A stretch of 64,000 bases of DNA from Rutpela maculata (Eukaryota > Arthropoda > Insecta > Coleoptera > Cerambycidae). The translations under genes were made by a program, and so were the position numbers. Positions within the stretch are counted from its first letter, which is position 1; every line of letters starts with the position of its first letter. Positions 55,956 to 64,000 of this stretch are shown here, one piece after another. The notes beneath the pieces are model-generated. The model was not told the origin of the DNA. It made no database searches and saw only the letters and a list, made by a program, of their open reading frames with translations. The stretch is from contig OW386291.2 in the NCBI GenBank assembly GCA_936432065.2, forward strand, positions 102,117,823 through 102,181,822, in the 5' to 3' direction.

Positions 55956-57370
55956 TGAATAATAAGTATTTAGTACTGCTTTAAGACAGGGTGGACCAAA
56001 CTAGATGGGATTTGGGGTTTTCTGTAAAACTATGGCAAAAAGACAAAAACCAATATAGGTATCCTGAGCTCGACTATTGAGAAACAAACAACATCGCAAA
56101 CCGCGATAGTCTATCTTTTTCGACTACCGAGGGTACAGAGTGTTTTTGGAAACTTGGATGACTTCTATATCGTCTCGAATCGAAGTAACCCATTCTTAAG
56201 GCACTTTTTTGAGTAGAACCCGTTGCTAATAAGAAGAAAATTATGCATGCCTCAGTTTTCCAGATATAGACATAACTTGTGTATGTTTTAATGTTCCATT
56301 TGGAGAGCCTTATAAAGAAATCAGCAGACTACATAAAGCTATCAGTTTCTAATATGTGTCGAAAAAGCGTTCGACACAATAAACCAACAAATTGATGCTA
56401 GGAGTGTTAACTGACTTCAGAATAGACCACCCTATACTACAGTAATTAAATATGTACTTGAAAAAGTTGACCAAAAACTGCGATGGCCTGAGCCTAAATA
56501 TAAGCGCGCTCACTCATTTGAGTTAGTCCTTAATAAAGTTATTTTTACCTAAGTGTAAACCTTTCACATATCATGTAGCGTATGTTAACTGTCCTTATAT
56601 TATAATCTGCACGACGAATCAGCTTTCAAAGACATTGATGGCTGATGTTTCTTCATATTAATCTTGGACTCTATGACACTACTTGTCTGTAATTATTCAC
56701 TAGTTATGGTTTCCTAAAATTTTAATTATATATTGAATTTTAGAACTCGTTTTATAATATGAGAGTTATAAGAGAGTGAATATATATCATATGAGTTTGA
56801 AGTTATGTCAGTTATATAATTTTACTGCCATTAACTGACTTACGTTTATCCGAGATACCAAAATGTTTCCAACAGCGATTTATAGGTATAGCAGATCCCC
56901 ACAAAAATTTAACAAATAGTTATAATATTTTAACACGAATAGTTCCATTTGTATTCTCGTGTTGTAGAATCATACACAATTCATATTATCAATAAATAAC
57001 AGCGTATAAAAACTGAAATTGATTCGGAAAGGGGCCACAGCCGGTCGACATTCACGATATTTTACAATTTTATTATAAGTCGGCTAACCAATACAAATGA
57101 CCATCTGAAATTCAAGATCTTAGAAAATTTGATATAAATACAATATTTGATGTATAGTACATCCTTTTCTTGGAAACATCATTAATGCTTAAATATTATT
57201 TTGAAATACTAACTAAAATTAACCTTAATCATAGGCGGAGAAACAAAGAGTACGTAACTTTTATATCGAAAGGTTTTTTCTTGTTTATATTTAGTAGTTT
57301 AAGGCTTAATCATAGTTACCTGGCTAATGTTGCATTAATATGGCTCTTCTGGCTATGTATTCAGTTAGAC
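55956..57370. other. Mostly unrecognised; one reverse-transcriptase motif remnant
   Basis: CVEKAFDTINQQIDARSV at about 56357-56410 (plus) resembles RT motif A of LINEs. No other part can be read as RT. The remainder is AT-rich with no repeats identified. Confidence 0.35.
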
Positions 57371-57960
57371 TATGCTGGGTGACACAATGGAATCCGTGGT
57401 AACGAGGAAGCGAATGACCTAACTCGTAAAGGATCGGGAAGCATCTTGTATGGTCTGGAACCTATAGCAACGCCTAGGATTTAGTTTCCCGATTAAAAAC
57501 TCTCCACTTGAACGCCACGCGGACTATTGAAGTGGTCTAAACAGCTCCAGACACAGCAGAATAACTTTGACCACACCCAGTCCTAAGCTAGGCACTGTCT
57601 CCAGATGTCCAGAAATATTCTACGTACAAAAAACAAGACACTGCAGTCTAAGCAAACACCTTCGTGCACAGATAACCTCAAGTGTGTAATCTGGAAGACG
57701 AGGCTTCCGAGCATGTGTTATGCCACTGTTCTGGTCTGTCAACAAAAAAGGATTCATACTGGAGGATTCTGACCCAGTTGGCCAGTATAGGTGACACCCT
57801 ACCAGACCTCCTCCACAAGTACATCACAAGTGTTGGTTGGCTTGGGGAACGAGAGATTTTGGAGATATGCCATCTGTGGGGGTAGCACAATGGACCCACC
57901 CTTGAGGACAACCTCGCCTCCTTCAAGTGTTCTAGGATTCAGTACCCTGCTGACCATTAG
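57371..57960 (+). pseudogene. LINE RNase H end and C-terminal cysteine region (relic)
   Basis: GHNGIRGNEEANDLTRKGSG (about 57377-57440; first residues imperfect) is the last RNase H motif. CNLEDEASEHVLCHCSGLST (57682-57741) has the C-x-nine-H-x3-C-x-C pattern typical of the C-terminus of I-group LINEs and continues with LLHKYITSVGWL. A TAG at 57883-57885 ends the frame, followed by HNGP-like sequence. Same type as 40030-40925. Confidence 0.75.
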
Positions 57961-58762
57961 ACATAAAAGACAAACTGTATTCATGGAGATACGACTATTT
58001 TTGCGTCCATCCTCAGATAGTAGCTACCTCATGAAACTTCAGACGCATGTTTATCAAAACTTCCCTTACTGTTTTTATGTGTAGTCAGCTTTTAAATATA
58101 AGAGACAACTTATATATACAGGGTGATTAATAAGTAATGGTACAACACTTAACTGTAGATAGTAGGAGTCAAAATATTAAGATTTAGCCAATAATGCCTT
58201 AATGAAACGGTTATAGGTAAAAAGAGACAGTGTGTTAGAGTTAAAATTAAATTTTTTATTTTCCTTTGTAATTTAATGATTTTCTTACATTTTATCATGA
58301 AAATTGATGGGTGGGGGTTATTTGTGGTGGGAAATCATAGCACATCTTCAACTTTCGTCTAGCTCCTACAGGGCGCTACGTACGCTATGTTTAATGTGTT
58401 AAAAGGGCCGTAATTTTTTCACCCGCACATTTATCGCAAATTTCGCATAAAGTTTGTATTCCCCTATCATTTCTTGATAAAAAAAGTATACTTGATTCAA
58501 GTCTCTAAGTACAACAGGTTTAGATTAAAGTGCAAATCAAGAGTTGCATGTAAATTTTTTAAAAGCCTTTTCAAATAATAATTTTTAAAAGTAGGCGTTG
58601 TGACACAGCATTATCACAGTAAATGAAGAAACATATTTATCAAGAAGGAATAAAGACAGTACCTGTCAAACAATTAATCTTAACCATAATTAGTTGTTGC
58701 GGAGAGTTTTACTTAATTAAGTGTTGTATTTTTTATTTATTTCTAATATCGTTTTATAAAAA

Positions 58763-59832
58763 ATGCCTCGCCATACATTTTTTCGACTTCTGAAATGAGA
58801 GACATGGTTTGTGTATACTTGCAAGTAAATTTTTGTGGTCGTGCTGCAGCTCGAAGGTACTTAGAACTGTATCCAAACAGAAGGCAGCTTGATCATAGGT
58901 TATTTAAAAACCTTTCTGATCATTTGGGAGAAACAGGTGTATTCCGCCCAAAACGTGATATTGCTGGTCTTCCAAAAAGAATATCTGTGTATCAACAAGA
59001 AGACGTTTTAGTTCGTGTGGCAGAAAATCCGCAAATAAGTACGCGGCGGTTATCGGCAGCAACTAGTTTAAGTCAGTCATTAACGCATAGATTATTAAAG
59101 AAAGAAAAACTCAAACCATATCACTTTACTCCAGTGCAAAATTTTTTACCTCGTGATCTTCCACAAAGGTCGCAATTTTCATTATTTTTGCGTAACAAAC
59201 AACATAACGACCATGTGTTTATGAAACGAATATTGTTTACGGATGAGGCCACATTTACCAGGCGTGGGGTATTTAATTGGAAAAATAGTCATTCGTGGGG
59301 ACATGAGAATCCCTATTTATACAAGCACAAATTTAAAATAAAAGTGTGGTGTGCTATGATTGGAGACTGCATACTAGGGCCGATTGAGTTACCACCAAAC
59401 TTAAATAGTATATCCTATCTGGACTTTTTAGAAAACATTCTTTCTGAAATTTTATATGATGTTCCGATAAATTTAAGAAACAATATGTGGTACATGCAGG
59501 ATGGGGCCCCAGCACATTATTCGATAGAAGTACGTAATCATTTAAATATGCACTATCCACATCACTGGATCGGTCAAGGAAGTGAATTTCCTTGGCCACC
59601 TCGTAGTCCTGACCTCAATCCTTTGGATTTTTACTTTCGGGGCTACTGTAAATATTTAGTATACAATGATAACATAAATATCCGGGAAGAATTATGGGAA
59701 CAAATTTGTAAGGCTCTGGAAACTATTAGGAATAACAGAGAATCGTTATTTAAAGTTAGATATTGTCTAAAAAAACGTTTAAAAAAATGTATTGAGGTTA
59801 ATGTTGGTCATGTTGAACATTTATTGCAGTAG
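58763..59832 (+). CDS. Mariner DD41D transposase, one apparent frameshift at the N-terminus
   Basis: Catalyses cut-and-paste transposition at TA sites. The frame is open without interruption for 345 codons from the ATG at 58795 to the stop at 59830-59832. The family start is probably the ATG at 58763 (MPRH), which is out of phase by one base in a six-T run (58778-58783); seven Ts would join it to TSEMRDMV. The N-terminus holds the paired helix-turn-helix region (CGRAAARRYLELYPNRRQLD). Catalytic residues are D150 (ILFTDEATF), D236 (WYMQDGAPAHYS) and D278 (RSPDLNPLDFYF), counted from 58795, with 41 residues between the last two. It ends NVGHVEHLLQ as expected. WxxH-type linker motifs were not examined in detail. 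If the T-run is a base-calling error the gene would be complete, at about 356 residues. Confidence 0.93.
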
Positions 59833-60135
59833 GTGTTTTAAAGTTGTTCTTATTATTGTTCTAGTTCTTATTATTTGTGATACATTGTTTACCATTTTGA
59901 ATTAAATTATTTGTCTACTAGTTAAAAGTGTATCATTATTTGTTTTGTTATAATGTCCGAAATTTTGAAGTTGCTAAACGCCGTACAAACAATTACCACA
60001 CAAGTGGTATTAGCTACATAGAAAAAAATATTTACAACTAAAGAGTGTCGAATTTTGCGGCCAAAATAATTTCTCAAATTGTATAATGAATTTGCATGCA
60101 ACTCTTGATTTGCACTTTTCTCAAAGCTTGTTGTA

Positions 60136-60319
60136 CTGTCGTGAGCAAAAAAAATAGGACAACAAATTTTTTCTAATGTAAATCTGTCTCTATTTGCACA
60201 CTTGCAATGAATTTTGACAAATAACTGACAATGTCACAAAAATTAAAGTTTGATGCACACAACTAGATTTTAGCAAAAATGCGTTATAAGATTTGTCCCA
60301 TTTTTTTTGCGCACGACAG
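60136..60319. mobile_element. 184 bp Tc1/mariner-type MITE within the mariner right TIR
   Basis: TIRs CTGTCGTGAGCAAAAAAAA and complement (GCGCACGACAG), flanked by TA at 60134-60135 and 60320-60321. The left TIR of the host mariner has the empty site (TAAGTACAACAGG at about 58507). Non-coding. Confidence 0.9.
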
Positions 60320-60714
60320 TACTGAGAGACTTGAAACAGGTATACCTTTTTTATTAAGAAATGATAGAGGAATACAAGCGTTATGCGAAATTTGCGAAAA
60401 ATGTGCGGGTGAAAAAGTTACTGCTCTTTTAACATATTAAACATAGCGTACGTAGCGCCCTCTAGGAGCTAGAGGAAAGTTGAAGGTGTGTTATGATTTC
60501 CCACCATAAATAACCCCCATCCACCAATTTTCATTATAAAATGTTAAAAAATTATTAAATTACAAAGGAAAATAAAAAATATAATTTTAACTTTTACACC
60601 CTGTACATTTTTACCTATAAACATTTCATTAAGACATTATTGGCTACATCTTAATATCTTGACTCCTACTATCTACAGTTAAGTGTTGTACCATTACTTA
60701 TGAATCTCCCTGTA

Positions 60715-62779
60715 TATTAAAATACTAAATTGAATTAAGAATTAAATTTGAGTGGCCTCCAAAATGAAAAATAAAAAAGATAATTGAAAATAACATTCCA
60801 CTAATTTTTACAAAATATATCTATCTATTTATTTTAATTTCAACAATAACTGGACATTACCTCCACTTTAGACCATTTGCTCATCTGTAAAGATACGCAG
60901 GCTATCCTCGTACTTTGGAAACTAGAGTTGCACCCAAATAGCTCAAGTCTTAAGGTGAAGTTACATTATTACTCAGAGGGATTTAGTAAGCACGCAAAAA
61001 AGTACAGAAATAATAATACATATATATTTCAGATATTATTTTACACTTTGCAGTCAAAGGTATTTACCAAAAATGAAAATAAGCTTTCAAATATAGGGTT
61101 CTAAATCTATCGATATTGTAATGGGGATCCACTAGACAAACAAAAAATCTATGATTTTTTCCTCTAGGGGCACTTTGAAAAACTGACCTAGGTCAAAAAT
61201 CTGAATGTAGGAGACATTTGAGAACCACTGCTTTTCTGGGTCAATGGACGTATAGTTCCGAATCATACTTACTTTTAAAAAGTCATAAAATAATGCAAAG
61301 ATTACCGACTTGTGTCCTCGACGCCGCGTGGTCTCAAAGCAAGGAGCGCGGCACTTTGATGGGACCGCTTGGCTAAACTTCCCAAAGTATACTTGGCTTT
61401 TCACTTAAATAAAATTGTTCTTAGATGAGAGATCGTAGGGTTATGAAGAAACAACAAATTCCGAAATACGAATATTTGTTTATTTAATTCGCCAGTTTGA
61501 AATGAGCAGTGCACATAGGGCTCTATGTGTCGATTGTTCCGAAGCTTTCGTTTCGAAGCTCAAAATTTAGCCCAAATAGACACGAAATTATAAGTATGGT
61601 ACTGTACTTTCGACCTATTTTAAACGTTGTTCCTGGTCTATCCTATGCAATTCCTATTCTTTAAACTACGCTGTGCTGATGAGGAAAAATAATTCCGGAA
61701 CAGTTCTTTAGGATATATAATGCAACTTCCTTTTCTGTAGAATTGTTTTAAATTTACTTAAATCAGATTGCCATATGGGAGTTACTCTCGAATAAGGGAC
61801 ATAGTATAAATTGTTTCACCTCCTTTGCCTCGACTTATCCATGACCTTAATTCTCAAATAATTTCCATCGTAATCAGAATTTGTATTTACTATTGAATAA
61901 AAATTCATCTATAGTTGCAAGCTTGACATACTAACCGATGCACTTTTAATCACAAAAGTCAGCAATAATGACGTTATGAAAATGCATAATTTTTAAACAG
62001 AAAATTAAAAGGCAATACAATTTAATTTTAGGTCAATCTAAAAGGCACATCATCCCCGTTGTACCGTTCAAATTTGACCTATTAGTTAAATGGCTGGGAA
62101 TTGTGTATTAAACAAGTAAACACCGTATCAACGACCTTTTCTGCGAAATTTTCAATGGCCAAAATGCTGACTATAACAGTTAAGTGTTCAACGAAGCGAT
62201 CCGTTGACATATCGGTATAGCGTCAGGCCTGGCTTTTCCTACAGAGACTCTCTCAACCTTTTAATCCATTTAAGCAGTTTTGCTGCTGAGGGTAAGACTG
62301 GATAAAACTAAACACTGTATTAAGGATTAATGGACTATCCCATGCTTCGGAGAATATTTACATCATGCAAATAATCTGAAAAAAAAAACATAAGGCGTAC
62401 GTTGACGTGTATGAATTACATATAATAATAAAACTCTATGGAAATATATCGAATAAGTTAAATAAATGCAGATATAAAATATATACGTACATCCTGATAT
62501 AATAAAAAAAAAAAAAATTTGAAAACCTTCAACCAATAATAATTTATTTTTTATCACAATTCTAAAAAATACAAAATATTTAGCAAATTCAATTGAAAAC
62601 CTCTGGGATGTATTTAAGTTAATAAGTTTGATAGGCATGTTTTATATAATTTTATAGACTGTAGACATAGAGCTACCTACGTATACAATCTATAGAATTA
62701 TGTTTGACGAAAAATGAATGACGTATATTTTTTAAATACAAATATTAACTTTAAAAATTAAAAAAAAAATCAAAAAATA
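60715..62779. other. Non-coding, nothing recognised
   Basis: AT-rich. Frames at 60877-61104, 61132-61404 (minus) and 62363-62638 (minus) of 75-91 codons show no domains. Confidence 0.4.
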
Positions 62780-63180
62780 TCTCTAAAAAAGTAAAAAATA
62801 AAATTTCACTCAGTTTTACAAATACAAAGGTAAGGTAAAAAAAAATAAATCAAATAAATTCTTGAAATTTTTTTAAATCAATTATATTAAATCTTAAAAT
62901 TAAAAACAAAAAAGATAATAAAATTAAAGAAAATCTTACTTCATAAGAAATAGTCTAGGTACTAATGGAAAGTAGCAAGGAACTGTACTTTGTTCCCAAA
63001 TATCATATTGAAGTCGGTGCAAAAAAAGATTACTAATTTCAAAAATACGTTTTGCATCGACTTTAAATTGATATTGGTAATGAGGTGTAGTTCCTTGCTA
63101 CTTTCCACTAATAGATAGACAGATATTTGTAAAACTACTAAAACTGAGTGAAATTTTATTTCTTACTTTTTCAGTTCGGT
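62780..63180. repeat. ~400 bp fold-back
   Basis: AAAAAGTAAAAAATAAAATT and CACTCAGTTTTACAAATA (62789-62827) are complementary to 63124-63175. The inner stem GGAAAGTAGCAAGGAACT (62968-62985) pairs with 63092-63109, and GAAGTCGGTGCAAAA (63010-63024) with the TTTTGCATCGACTTTA at about 63051. Probably a MITE. Confidence 0.75.
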
Positions 63181-64000
63181 ACGGTTCGTTTTTTTTTCGG
63201 TTTTTTTTCGTTTTTTTTTAGTAGTTTCACATATTTCAAGGCCTCTGCCTGAAGGATAAACAAGTAATACATCATAACCTCACTTTAATTCCTTATAATA
63301 ATATACTTTTAGTCCACAGTACATAATATCAAATAGTCGTTTACTTTTCGACCTTTGCTATTGTAACGGGTTTCACGTAAATCTACAAAAAATTTGCTGC
63401 AATTATCGCACCTCAATTGAAAACCATCACGCAGTGAAATCGTGATCATTAACAGCATGGAAAACAACGACATGAGCGAGAGCATGCTGTATAATTTGTT
63501 TGTAAAAGCAAATTGTTCAACGGGCGCGTTTTTCAATAAAAGTCTCAGTTCATGCTGTGGTCGTAGAAAACATTCTTCGGTTGATTCGCCTCCATGCAAG
63601 GCTATCTTTCGTTGCGAAATAGTATATGACATTATAGGAAGTTATAATAATGCCCTGTTGTTTGTGAAAAATTATCATTATTTTAAATCGAGAACTAGGT
63701 TTCTAATTGATCACCGGCGATTCCGCCAAATCTTCGAATATAAAAAAATATTTTCAATTTTTGTTCACTTTACACTAGATGCACTAGATAAATTTAGTAT
63801 TTAATCACCACCGGACCATACCCTACAGCATGCAGCAGGTTTTACAGAAATCGCTTGAGCTACGCCAGAGTAATCATTGAACATATATAAAAAAAACATA
63901 CATACGAGTCGACTTCAGAACCTCCTCCTTTCTCAAATTTTATTAAGTCGATTAAAAAGTTATAGATACTGTGTTGCTAAAAGTCACGTAGTACTTTCAC
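63181..64000. other. Unrecognised; two overlapping opposite frames
   Basis: Frames of 107 codons (63309-63632 minus, with a hydrophobic stretch SMLSLMSLFSMLLMITISL and a C-x2-C) and 120 codons (63442-63804 plus) overlap on opposite strands. At most one can be real. The base composition here (about 63330-63640) is higher in GC than in the surroundings, which suggests some coding or functional content, but no family was recognised. Confidence 0.3.

Larger units (their letters stand above)
58119..60712 (+). mobile_element. DD41D mariner element, nearly intact, with ~440 bp TIRs
   Basis: 2594 bp, starting CAGGGTGATTAATAAGTAAT and ending with the near complement, flanked by TA at 58117-58118 and 60713-60714. 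Left arm 58119-58557; right arm 60089-60712, which is 438 bp once the 184 bp MITE and its TA duplication are removed. Landmarks in both arms: TTAACTGTAGATAGTAGGAG, GAAATCATA, CGTACGCTATGTTTAAT, and TTTCGCATAA. The transposase frame lies between the arms. Confidence 0.93.

Noticed and set aside
63309..63804. Two overlapping frames of 107 (-) and 120 (+) codons
   Set aside because: No family resemblance on either strand and mutual overlap; not called as genes although local composition is suggestive.

Overview
The window is AT-rich eukaryotic DNA. It looks like a transposon-dense intergenic region of an insect, probably one with a large repeat-rich genome such as a beetle. The evidence is the set of coding remnants: piggyBac-like, DD41D mariner, PIF/Harbinger with a MADF-BESS partner gene, ISL2EU-like, several non-LTR retrotransposons, a tRNA-derived SINE and hAT-type MITEs. 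GT-AG introns and poly-A signals are present. No host protein-coding gene could be recognised, and most open reading frames over 60 codons are chance or shadow frames. Species-level assignment is not possible from the sequence alone.

Layout. 1-1963: right part of a piggyBac-like element with a nearly complete transposase that runs off the left edge. 2627-5646: two tandem copies of a ~1.25 kb unit, one carrying a 517 bp fold-back insertion. 6663-9351: an element with ~500 bp terminal inverted repeats enclosing a Gag-like segment. 9928-12729: a CpG-rich element with an hAT-type MITE inside it. 12788-14099: another hAT-type MITE. 14-34 kb: sparse sequence with a decayed LINE (21.3-23.7 kb), palindromic MITEs and dispersed repeats. 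34149-36994: a decayed DD41D mariner with ~660 bp TIRs. 37030-38370: a large fold-back. 40-41 kb: LINE RNase H remains. 43357-46425: a PIF/Harbinger element. 47201-48873: a TIR element holding a piece of 28S rRNA. 50-58 kb: a stack of LINE, SINE and ISL2EU pieces. 58119-60712: a nearly intact DD41D mariner with a 184 bp MITE in one TIR. 60.7-64 kb: AT-rich DNA with one fold-back.

The most striking arrangement is in the Harbinger element. The transposase gene (+) and the MADF-BESS gene (-) are interleaved: the transposase intron contains the whole second MADF exon, and the MADF intron contains the whole second transposase exon. Other points of interest are the captured 28S fragment (including the sarcin-ricin loop) within a TIR element bounded by a 7 bp target duplication, the Gag-like segment bounded by splice-like sites inside long TIRs, and two DD41D mariners with unusually long TIRs. 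Several nested insertions have clean target duplications that allow relative dating.

Within each DNA transposon the logic is the usual one: a DDE/D transposase, with or without an accessory DNA-binding protein, flanked by the TIRs it would act on. Nearly all copies carry frameshifts or stops and are probably inactive; the mariner at 58 kb is the exception, with a single apparent homopolymer indel.
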